Origin: Flammula alnicola | Lineage: Eukaryota > Basidiomycota > Agaricomycetes > Agaricales > Strophariaceae | Length of the DNA stretch: 64,000 bases | Direction of reading: 5' to 3' | Assembly (NCBI GenBank): GCA_015499995.1 | Contig: JADNRV010000031.1 | Location: 124,001 to 188,000, forward strand | In this document: piece after piece, positions 20,795-32,531 of the stretch | Layout of the letters: the number at the start of each line of letters is the position of its first letter | How positions within the stretch are numbered: the stretch's first letter is position 1 | The notes under the pieces: generated by a model | Told to the model about the DNA's origin: nothing | The model's input: the letters and a program-made list of their open reading frames with translations, nothing else | Database searches by the model: none | Translations under genes and position numbers: made by a program

Positions 20795-23291
20795 ATGACA
20801 CGGTCTACTGAACTCTCAGCAGACGCTGCTGGACCGTCTCGACCTCGGGAGGACAACACCATGATTGCAACCCCAGTCCTAAGCATCGAGAGCCAAAGGT
20901 CTACAACGACAACACTAAATGTCTATGACCTTGTCGAAGAGGGTGTAGTGGTGAAATCCCTGGAGAATGTGAGGGAGCCAAGCTTGGACCCTCGTGTTCG
21001 CATCTCAGAGGAGTCAAGGCCAGATGAGGATGAGCTCGATGAGGGTCTTACGCAGCGTTTCAGTCACCTGGTCTTCGGGAGGGATACTAAAGGTGGATTA
21101 CATCTAGAAAAAGGCGAAAAAAGGCAGGAGCCAATATATGTAAGATCGCATTTTATTGTCGACGAGGGTTTGACTTTGAATGGTCTGCCCTGTAGATTGA
21201 ATTCGCTCCAGGCGACCAACATAATCCAATTCATTTTTCACGCCGGAAGAAATGGGTGATTACAGCTATCGCGTGTTTCGCTACACTCCTAGCCTGTATG
21301 TGGCCCGTATCTTACATTAGGATAAGCAGTCATTTATCACAAAAACACAGCATCGACGGCCTCGACGTATAACTTGGGCTTCGCAAGTATGATTCGCGAT
21401 CTTAACTGCACCGAATTTCAAGCTACTATCGGCTTGAGTGTATATGCACTTGGTTTTGGCCTCGTGCCGCTCGTGACCGCTTCTTTTAGCGAAGAATTTG
21501 GACGACTGCCTCTATATATTGTGTCGGGAATTGGGTTTCTCTTAATGTATATGATGGTCGCCTTGTAAGTCATTTTTTGCAGAGCTACATTAGAAGTGAA
21601 ATTAACATTTCTAAGGGCTCCAAACATCCAAACAGTCATCATAGCCCGTGTGATACAAGGTGCATGTGGCTCAACTGGAGCAACCATGGTTGGTGGAACG
21701 ATCGCAGATATATGGTCAGCCAAAGAGTAAGTCATTTTGAATTTATTCGCCTCTGGATGCTGAGTGAATCTTCGCTGGCAGACGAGGATTACCCATGTCT
21801 ATCTTCGCAGTGATGGCTGTTGGAGGCACTGGTGTCGGACCAGTCATCGCAGGATGGATCGAGATGAATTCAAAATTGCAGTGGAAGTGGATACAGTGGA
21901 TACAAATGATGTTCGTTCAGTCCTACACTTTGTTTCTTTCTCCTGCCTGAAAACTGACCAATATTGAATTTTACCGATGAAGGATATGCGCTGTATATGT
22001 TGTCATCCTCCCTTTCATGATGAAAGAAACGCGTGCCTCGATTTTACTAACGCGCATCGCCAAAAAACTGAGAAAGGAGACTGGAGATCATCGGTATCGC
22101 GCACGCGTTGAAGATGAACGGGCGAGTCTTGGGATTCTCATTTGGATCTCGTGTACACGACCTGTCCGTGAGTGCTTGTTTCTGCTGTGTCTTCATCACG
22201 CTCTTACTAACGACGTGTCTGTCAGACTTGATGATCACGGAGCCAGTCGTGTTGAGTTTCAGCGTCAGTAATTAAATGAATATGCTCTCTACGCGTTGTA
22301 CCGACATAACAACTTTCAGCTTTGGATTGGGTTTGCCTGGGGTATCACATATTGCATGATCGAGTAAGTTACGCTGCTCTGAGTATTCCTGCTTAGCGCT
22401 GACTTGTACAGATCGATATCTGGGGTATTCGAGCACTTGCATGGTTTCAACGTTGGTCAGATAGGTACCATATTCATGACAATGGTGTAGGTTGATTTCT
22501 TAGCTCTATGGTAATTTTTGTTTACCTTCCGACAGAATCGGTTCCTTCATGGGTTTCATTAGCAATCTCTACCAAGAGAAACTCTACCAGTATGTCACGA
22601 ACTAACGAGATTCCTTCGCAGTCTTGCTTACCTATTATTTTCCTTCTCAAGGCGCTACTCTTCCACGCGAGGACCTGAAGCCCGTCTGTACTTTGCCTGC
22701 TTTGCAGCAATCCTCCTCCCCGTGGGCATGTTTATCTATGCGTGGTCATCCTTCTCGAAAGTCCCCTGGATTGCGTTGGCCATCGCTATCACGATTTTTA
22801 TTTGGGGTGTGTTCATCGTGTATTTGGCCGTCTTCTCCTACCTGGCCGATTGGTATAACCTTTTGCTTCATGGAAACTGCGCATATATTTACAAATACTG
22901 GCTTTCCTTTCCAGTTACGGCCCCTTTGCATCTTCTGCTTTGGCAGGTCAAAGCCTTGCCCGTAAGCCTTTTCCCTCTCTTGCTCGCTCGACCTTCCTTT
23001 TCTCACTGCTACCTCTCCCACGACATGTAGGGAACATGGCCGCGACTGCATTCCCACTCTTCACGAGTCAGATGTACAATAGACTAGATTACAAGTGGGC
23101 AAACACCCTATTTGGCTGCATTGCAGCTATAATGGTACCAATACCATTCGTACGTCCCATCGCATGTCGCGTCTAGCTAAATGTTTTAGTTGACCATCGT
23201 CTCCGCTTTTTAGGTTCTTTTCTTTTTTGGCCCTGCTATCCGACGACGCAGCAAATTCTCGCGAGCGGTTATGGAGGCCACAAAGTCATGA
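20795..23291 (+). CDS. MFS drug:H+ antiporter-like transporter 2 (DHA1 type)
   Basis: The start MTRSTELSADAAG at 20795 opens a roughly 110-residue polar N-terminal tail. TM1 follows FAPGDQHNPIHF. Other segments are YNLGFASMIRDLNCTEFQAT, LVTASFSEEFGRLPLYI (MFS motif A), IQGACGSTGATMVGGTIAD, RGLPMSIFAVMAV, IAKKLRKETGDHRYRA (central loop), LWIGFAWGITYCMIE, GFNVGQIGTIFMTM, and the last exon VLFFFGPAIRRRSKFSRA with stop TGA at 23289-23291. Exon boundaries match those of the transporter at 10844, which is about 8 kb upstream in the same orientation. Between them lie two unrelated genes, so the pair arose by a duplication that is not strictly tandem, or later insertion separated them. The role is probably drug or polyamine export at the plasma membrane; the substrate is unknown. 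Confidence 0.85.
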
Positions 23292-23804
23292 GAATTTAAT
23301 CTTCGTGGCTCGATGTTCACGGATATCACAATGATGATGGTTTCGTTGTATTTTTTTTTTTCACGGAATTACGATCTGTACATATTCTGCTTGCATTCTC
23401 ATATTCTTTTCCTGCACGTTTGAAATGCCTGCATAATTGCCTTCTTTTTTGTGTAACTTATTTAATTACTGTAAGCGATGCTGGACGTGCCAGTTGCATA
23501 GATGATAGACTTAAACAACTGGTTCGGCTTTTTTTGTTATCATGCGGGTCAAATAGACGTTGTACCAAGACCACACAGTCACAGAGATCTCAAGTTCAAA
23601 ATCGAGGAACACGCCTGTGACTCTTACAGAACCGAAGAATCGAAAGTCCGGAAAATCTATACATCTAGTATGTTCTACTATAAGTACAATGTACACCCCG
23701 TGTCCATGATAAAGAATGGTGTTTGATGTATCTTGTCCATTTTGTGTTTCTATTGACTTCCACTTCCTCACACTCGCTCAAAACCAAAAAAATACACGCA
23801 ACCG
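23292..23804. other. convergent intergenic region
   Basis: This stretch lies between the stop codons of MFS transporter 2 and the minus-strand MYND gene. It contains T-rich stretches and no recognisable gene. Confidence 0.5.
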
Positions 23805-26134
23805 CTAGGGAAAAGTCGTACATTTGAATTCTGCAAATCTCATAGTGAGGTCAGCCCCACCCATTGTGACTAAAAGAATTTCAATCATCAACCCAAAGAC
23901 TCAGTAATAGGAGGCCTTTACACTTACAGAGGTCGTAGAATTCCTCTTTGGATAAGTTGGGCAGCTTCTGAGACGACGCATGCAGTGGAATCCCAACTCT
24001 CTGTCAAAGTAAATATTCCGTTATTTAAAGTGGTCAGGAGTCCGTGGTGGAGGAATGGAAAGCAATACTAACCTTTGGATGTACCAAATTCATGTGTCGG
24101 AGGCTGATACCGAGGCTGGTTCCTGTGGATTGCGCTTCTTGAGTTTCCAAGTATTCCATGAACGCCCGTTCATGATCTACAAATGCATCTAAGGAGGCCA
24201 TCAGGCGGACCAGTGACGGCGATTGAGGGCCTTTGAAGAAGGTTTTGAGTTGGGATTTCTAAGTTACATTCCGACCGATGAGTAAAGAGGGAAAGCCGTC
24301 ACCCAGGAGGGAAAAGAACGCACGAGGGAAGGCACGCTCTTGCATCTCTCCATGAGGATTTTCACCGCGCGGGGGTTGTTACGCGCTATCGACGCAGGAG
24401 ATTCTTCGTGCCATTTCTTGGAGTGCATGATCAGGCAAGAGCTATCATTCTTCTTATTGAGTAATGGCCCCCAATCCGCAAGGCTTTCCGCGACACCGAT
24501 CTGGTCGCCCATGTCGCCCACGTCCACCCGATCAAAGGAGGCGTCGTAGAATGCTGGCAAAACGCCTATAGAGATTCCTTTGGAAAGGAGGCGGGAATCA
24601 TACTGCAGGAGATGAATGTTGATGTTGAGCTCTTTCACGCGCATTGAGAATTCTCGGAGTTCGGACTTGACGTGGAAGAAAAGACAACCCAGGATATCGC
24701 CCATAGGGTCGATGCCGGTGCGAATGCCTGTCCGCCGAACGGCAGAGACATCCCAGCCATGAAGAGGGTTGACATCACTTATATTGCCAATCCATTCACC
24801 TTGCGGCGTGAACATTAACCTGCGGAAAATGGGGCGTCATCGTAAACGAGAGCTTGGCTACGGCGTAATTGGTTGTACGATACCGGTTTGGGGATTTGAA
24901 AGGTTTGAGGTCCAGAGAGAATGGTGCAAGTATTCCAGTCTGCCAGAAATGATATAGAGCGAGCCTGTGTGCTGGTTTCAAAGTAGACAACAGTTTGTGC
25001 CTATCGTCAGTATAAAAAGGATCATGAAATACGCCCTTCATACTGCCCAATGCCTTAGCAAGGCCATATGTGGAAGCGAACATCTCCATAGGGCGCTTGA
25101 TGCTGACCGCAGGCTGCGCAGAATATAACTTTCCCCGCCCACGGGTCCTTAGCGCGGTCTGAAAAGACATTTCGCCGTCATTGAGATCATCGCCATATAT
25201 GATGTTTACGCAATACCGCATATAAGAAGCAGCAGTCTCTGGAAGACAGGCAGAGTACATAAGGTGTGCCGCGAGTTCAGCGGATTCTTCGATGGAAGGA
25301 CCTGGAGTAAGAAGGACGCAAAGAATGACTAGCATTCGGTTAAGAACAATAGTGTTGCTATTGTTCAGAAGGATGTCAAGCTTCCCGGTGAACCCGCTCG
25401 GAAGACTATTGACGGTTTCCACCAGGTTGCGTATATCTCCTGCAGCTGAAATCGACGGAAAAAGAGAGTCAGAAACCTTCTGGAGAGCTGAAGGGGTGTT
25501 ATTGAACTCGCCAGTCATGCAAATCTTGGAATCCTTGCCAAGACCATCAAGGCCTTCATTGTGTTCTAGCTGCAGGCAATCATATGCAGGGCATCCCGAA
25601 TTCTTGTAAACCTCGCTAGACGATGACGGAGGGAGGAATGATGAATCCGATAACGAAGGCTGCCGATTCTTGGCCATCCATTCAGGCTCCCATCCGGGAT
25701 CCAGGTATGGATGCTCACATTCAAGACGATGTTTTGACCAATGCTGGCGTTGACATCGACCAGAACAGTACTAAAGAGAATTATAAGCAAGAAAATTTTA
25801 GGGTGAGTCCCACCAAGATCCTACCTTGACGAGAGAGCACTGCGTCAATCGCATCAGTCCAATCGACACAAGCGTGGTAGTAAAGACGACCTACTTGAGA
25901 GCATGCCATCAGCCCCACATTTGAACAAGCATCCAGACCGGATCCTCTGCTAGCCATATTACTGCACGGCACCTGCGACACGGTCTTTCCGTTAACACCT
26001 GACCCTAAGCCGTACGACATGTAAGATTCCAATGACTGGCTGCTCGAATTGCTTTCGCTATGATTGCTAATTGCGAACATGGGCCTCTTGATACGAGAAA
26101 GGACCTCTCGGTAATGTCGATAGTCGACTATCAT
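23805..26134 (-). CDS. MYND zinc-finger protein with DUF4470-type core
   Basis: Seven exons, 25895-26134, 25825-25839, 24884-25770, 24324-24819, 24073-24258, 23928-24000 and 23805-23869, give 653 aa with all phases consistent. The MYND finger (about residues 70-103) is assembled across three exons: ACSNVGLMACSQ, then the 15-nt microexon CSLVK, then YCSGRCQRQHWSKHRLEC. Downstream blocks match the fungal DUF4470 proteins: AYDCLQLEHNEGLD, DIRNLVETVNSLP, LNRMLVILCVLLTPGPSIEE, NPLHGWDVSAV, DILGCLFFHVKSELREF, FDRVDVGDM, SLVRLMASLDAFVDHE and FTMGGADLTMRF. MYND fingers bind proline-rich partners; the function of the rest is unknown. A 64-nt intron (24820-24883) is preferred over reading through, because reading through would break the frame before FTPQGEWIG. 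Confidence 0.85.
25825..25839 (-). other. 15-nt microexon encoding part of the MYND finger
   Basis: TGCTCTCTCGTCAAG is flanked by a perfect acceptor (GACGCAG) and donor (GTAGGATC), with introns of 55 and 54 nt. It supplies Cys-Ser-Leu-Val-Lys, the missing zinc ligand and the LVxYC context of the MYND motif. Skipping it keeps the reading frame but removes a zinc ligand. Confidence 0.8.
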
Positions 26135-26940
26135 CCTGGTTGACGGGAGTCAAAAGGGTAGATTATTTTCTTTTGGATCATTTACCACCTCGGAGCTATT
26201 TATGTAAACCTGGAATTCGTAGATGTCCTCTTAGAATATCGTTTCTTCGGAAGCCGCGGTCTTCGATGCTTAATAGGAGACGATTCGAAATCCTATAAGC
26301 AGTGGCAAGGTTATGTATCGTCCTTTACGTGATAGAAGGACGGACTTGCTTTCAAGGAGATGAGTCGAAGGAGCTTGGAGGATTTGAAGGATTTCTAGGA
26401 GCATCGCTCCCTTTGAGATGCGTCTAGAGTCTCGCAATGTACAATTCATTTATTGCGGGACCCGCGTGGTCAGAGTCCGAGTCGCTGCCAGTGAATGTTC
26501 TCTGCAGTATCCAATGAGGTGAGTCACTCTCCGCTTCTCGGTGTGGCGCTGACCAGCACTCAAAAAAAGCACGAATAGATCCGTCTAATCTTCCTACTAG
26601 TCGTTAGACGTAAAAGAGCCAAGAGAAACAATATTATGCGATCTCGAACCTATACATAGTGGTTTGCTGTGCTTCGAGAGACTTGGGGCAAGCAATCCTT
26701 CGTGGTCAACAGTTCAGATGACAGAACAAATTCCCTGCGATGAATGCCAGTTAAATTCGACTTAGCACTCGGAAAAATGTGTAAGTACTTGCTGAAGGGT
26801 GACGGTCCGACACAGGGACCACGTCCACGTGGCCATTTCATCCTTCGTGACAAGGCGCGTCAACTCAGATTGATTCTCCGACAACATGTGACAAGAATTA
26901 TATGGAAATCACTTTTATCTACAACCCTCCTCCTACGTCA
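26135..26940. promoter_or_regulatory. divergent promoter region between the MYND gene and POL1
   Basis: This 806-bp stretch separates two divergently transcribed genes and should hold both promoters. GACGCG occurs near POL1 (GACGCGAAACG at about 26957, just inside the coding start). It is similar to an MCB cell-cycle box, but a single match is weak evidence. No gene was recognised. Confidence 0.4.
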
Positions 26941-29900
26941 ATGGCAGACCGTTCCCGACGCGAAACGAAGTCGAAACTCGACAAATTAGCAGAGTATAAA
27001 CGAGCTCGAGAAGGAGGAAAGCGTGAATTCAAAGTAACCATCTCGTAAATGTCCCCGATCCAAATTCACTAACTTACATGTCGCGTCTAGGAAGAGGATG
27101 TTAAAATCTACGATGAAGTCAGCGAAGAGCAGTACAAGAGCATAGTTAAAGGTCGCTTGCAACGAGACGATTTCGTTGTTGACGATGGAGCTGAAGGTTA
27201 TGTCGACAATGGCATGGATGATTGGACCGGCGGTGACGAGGAAGATCATGACGAGCCTGAAGAGGAAGAAAGAAGCAGAGGTACGCGACTTCATCGAGTG
27301 TTTAAGTTATTATCGAGTGTTTAAGTTATTTCTCATCTGTTATCAGGAAAAAAGTTGAAGTCCAAGACACAGGCATCGAAATCCAAGCCAAAACCGAAGC
27401 CGCCTCCGCCAACTGCGCCTTCGATTAGTGCCTATCGCCCTGTCGTATCTGCAGAGCAAGAACAAGATTTTATGTCCTCGATTCTCGGAAACATGGACAA
27501 TCTCGTCCCCGACCCACTGCCGAAGAATCCCTCTCGCAAACGGAAACCATCGCCAACTGTTGACTCAGACTCAGAACTCTCCCCTAAACATGCAAATTAC
27601 AACTCTTACCGACGGAGACCTTCTTATGGCGATTTGTCGTCAGATGGCCCTCTGGATGACCCCCAAACCCCATCTAGTGACGACTTCTTTACAAGCCCGA
27701 ATAAACGGATTCGCACGGACGATACAAACATGACGCCGGCCACCGAAAGGCTAGCCAATCTGGAGGTGTACAGCGGTTCGGAAGATTTCGACTCATCATT
27801 TGACGACATCGACATGGACGCATTCATGGACATGGACGAGGATATCGATATGAAACCAGCAGTGAAGAAAGAGGACGTCGATGTTGCCTTTTCGAAGAAG
27901 GTGCCTTCCAAGCCCGCAGAACCGAAGAAGAAGGAGGAACCGGATGTGAAGCCAGCCTGGCTCTCTGTATACGACTCTCTGGCTGTTGAGACTGAGGATA
28001 CACTCGGCCCTCTTACCACTCCCTCGAACTCCACGAACACGACAAATGTTTCTGCCCTTGAAGCTGATGGGTCTTTGCGTTTCTTTTGGCTCGATTATCT
28101 CGAACTCGATGGGAAACTGTATTTCACGGGAAAATTGAAGGATAAGGCGTCCGGGGCCTGGGTATCCTGTTGCGTGACTGTCGAGGGCATCGAACGAAAT
28201 TTGTTCGTTCTACCCCGTGAGAAGCGCGTGGAAGTCGACGAGGAGGGCAACATGCACGAGACGGATATGGTGCCGACACAGGAAGACATCGACGACGACT
28301 TCGATTTGATCAGGAAACAAATGAAGATCAAGTCTTATCGCGGGAAATTCGTGAAGCGGAAGTATGCTTTCGGAGAGAAAGAAATTCCAAGGGGCGAAAG
28401 TCTATGGATGAAAGTTGTTTATGGTTTTAATGGTCCGTTACATTTCATTTTCGATGCGCCTTGCTAACTTCTTCGACAGAGCCCGTTATACCTATGAACG
28501 CCGTCAGCCAAAACATTGCCCAGATATTGGGCACAAATACAAGCGCCTTTGAGCTTCTTGTTCTCAAACGGAAGATCATGGGACCCTGTTGGATTACAAT
28601 TCAAAATCCTCAAATCGATAATAAAGGAGTAAGTACATGCATCCCGCAGCAAATATACCATCTAATCCATCTCCCAGGTTTCGTGGTGCAAAATCGAGGC
28701 TACAGTTTCCAACCCAAAGGATTTCCATCCTTTCTCTGAAACTGATGCCAGCGCCCCGAAAGACTCGCCGCCTCTTAATGTGATGAGCTTAAGTCTTCGC
28801 ACCGTTGTTAATCACCAGGAGAACAAGAGGGAAATTGTCTGTGCGTCTGCAAGAATCTGGCACAATAGTATGTATCTCCTCTCAATGTGAACGTGCTGCT
28901 CTCCGTTAAACGCTATATCCAGTGCAAATCGACGACCCGACACCTCCGGAGAAGCTCAAATGCACGGTCCACACCTTCATTCGGCCCCTCGACCAATTTC
29001 CTCCCAATTTTGAGAAGCAGGCGAAGACAAACGCGAAAGGATCGATCATGCCAATGAAGAACGAACGAATGCTACTGAGTAGCCTCCTGGGTAAGTAAAC
29101 TTTGTTGTATCAAGGTTTTCATATCTAATTCGACGATATAGTGGCCATCCATAAGGCAGACCCCGATATTATCGTCGGCCATGATTTCTTAGGCGTCTCG
29201 CTTGACGTCCTCCTCAACCGCATGCGGGATCTCAAAGCCGACCATTGGTCGCGATTAGGCCGGTTTAGGCGTTCTAAGTGGCCTAATATCGGAAAACAAG
29301 GGTCCAACCTCAAGTTTTTGAATGGTCGTTTGCTCTGTGACCTTGCCAGTGACGGGGCTAAGGTGCGCTACGATTACCGAAAATAAAAGCAATGGTTAAC
29401 CATATATATTCAGAGTATGATTTCTTCGACGACATGGTCGATGACTGAGATGTGCAAGACCCATCTGGATATAGAACGCGAAGATTACGATCCGGAAGAT
29501 ACTGCAAGCAAGCTGGAAGGCAGTGTCACGTCGCCGGAACCGATGCTCAAGTTCGTTCGACACTGCGAGCTCGATGCCCACTTTCAGATGGCAATCGCGG
29601 CCAAGGTCCAGATTCTACCTCTGACAAGACAGCTTACCAATCTTGCTGGTAACTCCTGGTAAGACATTCTCGACGATACTATTTTATTTTCGAAGCCTAT
29701 ATTTTTTCACAGGAATAAGACGCTGAATGGTGGTCGCGCCGAACGGAACGAATACATTCTTTTGCACGAGTTTCATCGCCTGAAATACATCTGCCCTGAC
29801 AAAACATACGGAAAGAAGACATCCAAACCAGAACCCCAAGAAGATGACGAGCAAGGAGGGAAGACCACGAAAGCGAAACGAGACAAATACAAGGGTGGTC

Positions 29901-32232
29901 TCGTATTCGAACCGAAGCGAGGGTTATGGGACAAGTACATCCTAGTCATGGACTTCAATTCGCTATATCCCAGCATCATTCAAGAATACAACATTGATTT
30001 CACAACTGTTGAACCAGTAGATGACGACGAGGTAAGCATTACTGTAGTTTTAATTCTGTGATCGTACTCATTCGTCAACAGAGCGGTAATGAGCGGATAC
30101 CGGAACCACCCTCATCGGATATTGGCCAAGGCATCCTTCCGCGCCTAATCGCAACACTCGTTAACCGCAGACGTGAGGTGAAGAAATTGATGAAAGACCG
30201 GACGTCTACTCAGGCACAGCTGCTGCAGGTGATTAACCATGGCATTTCCTGCGCCTTATTTTCCTGACGATAATTCTTTTGGTAGTATGACATCAAGCAA
30301 CAAGCTCTGAAGCTTACTGCCAACAGTATGTATGGATGTCTTGGATATGAATATTCAAGATTCTATGCCAGACCGCTCGCCGCTCTTACGACTTACAAGG
30401 GACGAGAGATCTTGACACACACCAGAGAACTGGCGGAAAGCCTGAACCTTGACGTAAATTTTCTTCTTCGTCGTTTAACAACATTTCCTAATTTTGTCAT
30501 CTCGTCCAGGTTGTGTATGGTGATACCGACTCCGTATTCGTGAATTCAAACGTGACAGACCTGGCTGAAGCGCTGAAGATCTCAGCCACATTCAAGAAAG
30601 CCGTCAACGATCGATACAAGTTACTCGAAATTGATCTGGACGGCGTCTTCCAGCGACTTCTATTACTGCAGAAAAAGAAATACGCCGCTATCAAAGTGGA
30701 CGATGGGACGAGGACAAGCACGGAAATCAAAGGTCTGGACATGAAACGGAGAGAATATTGTGCTCTATCGAAACAAGTTTCACAGTACGTCAATAGCAAC
30801 ACTCTTTTTCCTCACTTACTTAGCATTTCTTAGGTATGTTTTGAGCCAAATCTTGTCTGGAGAAGCGACGGAGAATGTTGTCCAAAACATTCATGAATAT
30901 CTCTCAACAATTGGCGAGAACGTACGAAATGGGTCAATCAAACTGGACGAGTTCATTATCTTCAAAGTACGAATATTTCTCCACAGTCCTTCGTGCACTC
31001 GTACTGAAACACTCCCAAGCGTCTTGGCAAAAATCCGGAAGACTACCCCGATGCCAAAAGCCAACCCCATGTCCAGGTAGCCCTACGTATGAAGCAGCGT
31101 GGCGGTTCGGCAAAGACTGGAGATGTTATTCCATACATCTTCTGTCTGGCCGAAGGTGAAGAAAGCGCGAAATCAACTCAGGCAGATCGGGCTAGACATC
31201 CTGATGAATTCCGCAAGGCGGGGTCAGCTCTTAAGATCGGTAAGCAAATCTCTCCAGTTATCTCTCTGCCTTTCTGACGATGCATCTAGATTATGAGCAC
31301 TACCTCTCACATCAGGTTCTCCCCCCAATCGAGCGTCTTTGCGAACCCATTGAAGGAACCGATAGAGCGCGATTGGCCGAGTGTCTTGGTATGTTAATAG
31401 CTTTGTCTCGAGAAGTATAACTATTCTAATGGTACGTAGGCTTGGATCCAATGCGTTATCGAACTTCTACTGGAGGAGATGAACGAATGTTCTCTGGCCT
31501 TGATTCTCAAATTTCTGATGCCGAGAGGTTCCGTGACGCAGTTCCATTTTTCGTTCGATGCCGCCACTGTCAAGGTCGACTAAACTTCCTCCCTCTGAAT
31601 CATCCAGAGGTATGATATCTTTCGGTTTCCCTGATCATGTCTTTAATTTCAGTTTTGCAGGCAAACCTTCTACTTCCCACTGGCCCTACCTGCCCCGCGT
31701 GCTCCAAACCCATCAGCGCGGGAAGCCTACAAACGCAACTAGAAGTCCAAATACGAGACTTCATTGCGAAATACTATGAAGGTTGGACCGTGTGCGACGA
31801 CCCGACTTGCGACAATCACACACGTATGATGGGCGTTTATGGCCGAAGATGCCTTCGTTCAGGATGCAAAGGCAAAGTCACATTTGAAGTAAACAAATTC
31901 TTCTTTGCACAAGATTGTGGTAGCTGACATCGAACTTGAATATCATCAGTATTCTGACACGCAGCTATATAACCAACTGCGATATTTCGTCTCCCTCTTT
32001 GATGTCCAAAAGGCCCTTGCTACCTCACGTCCTGAACGACAAAGTACGTCGATCAGGCTATTATTATGCATCGACTGAAACTCATTTGCGATATCAAGGT
32101 CTTGTGACTGCCATCACAGGAAAGAACCAGCAACTTTTGGGAAATCTGACGGAGTGTGTAGAGAAATATTTGAATAATTGTGGAAGGCGTTGGGTCGATC
32201 TTGGCGCCATCTTCTCTCAGATGAAAGTATGA
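26941..32232 (+). CDS. POL1: DNA polymerase alpha catalytic subunit
   Basis: The gene starts with [19 protein letters not shown] at 26941, the usual N-terminal DNA polymerase alpha motif, followed by a long acidic, Lys/Pro-rich disordered region. The exonuclease-like region contains [17 protein letters not shown] and related blocks. The polymerase motifs are all visible: motif [15 protein letters not shown] (about 29950), motif [21 protein letters not shown] (about 30312) and motif [14 protein letters not shown] (about 30510). The C-terminus has two cysteine modules, CRHCQ...CPAC and CDDPTC...CLRSGC, which bind zinc and contact the B subunit. About a dozen short introns interrupt it. It extends RNA primers made by primase at the start of Okazaki fragments. 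The frame is intact; this is a single-copy housekeeping gene. Confidence 0.95.
27293..27330 (+). repeat. 19-bp tandem duplication inside a POL1 intron
   Basis: ATCGAGTGTTTAAGTTATT occurs twice in direct succession (27293-27311 and 27312-27330) within the intron that ends just before the Lys-rich exon at about 27346. It is a recent slippage duplication that lengthens the intron and leaves the coding frame alone. Confidence 0.8.
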
Positions 32233-32531
32233 TCTTGGCTAGCATTTTGTTTATTTACTGCTTTGTCGCTCTCTCTCATGCACGTGTAATACCAAGTGGA
32301 ACTATGTAACTTTTTAGATGTGGTTTGAGGTTTCAGAAAGGGCTACCCTTTATAAGGCCATTCGCATTGCCAGAAATTGGGCAACTGCTAATGCTTGAAT
32401 GAAATGTCCAGGAAGAAAACATATATCGAGATGATCATAAACAAATGAGTAAATTGTCGTGAAAGGGTCGTCACCAGTATGTAGAGTAGTACATAACAAA
32501 TTATCCGTGTGTGGGTTGGCAAGTTTGTAGA
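32233..32531. other. convergent intergenic region between POL1 and MVP1
   Basis: About 300 bp between the two stop codons, holding the 3' ends of both genes. Nothing else was recognised. Confidence 0.5.

Noticed and set aside
24790..24890. Apparent one-base frameshift in the MYND/DUF4470 gene before FTPQGEWIG
   Set aside because: A 64-nt GT-AG intron (24820-24883) with a pyrimidine-rich acceptor joins the two parts in phase, so no mutation is needed.
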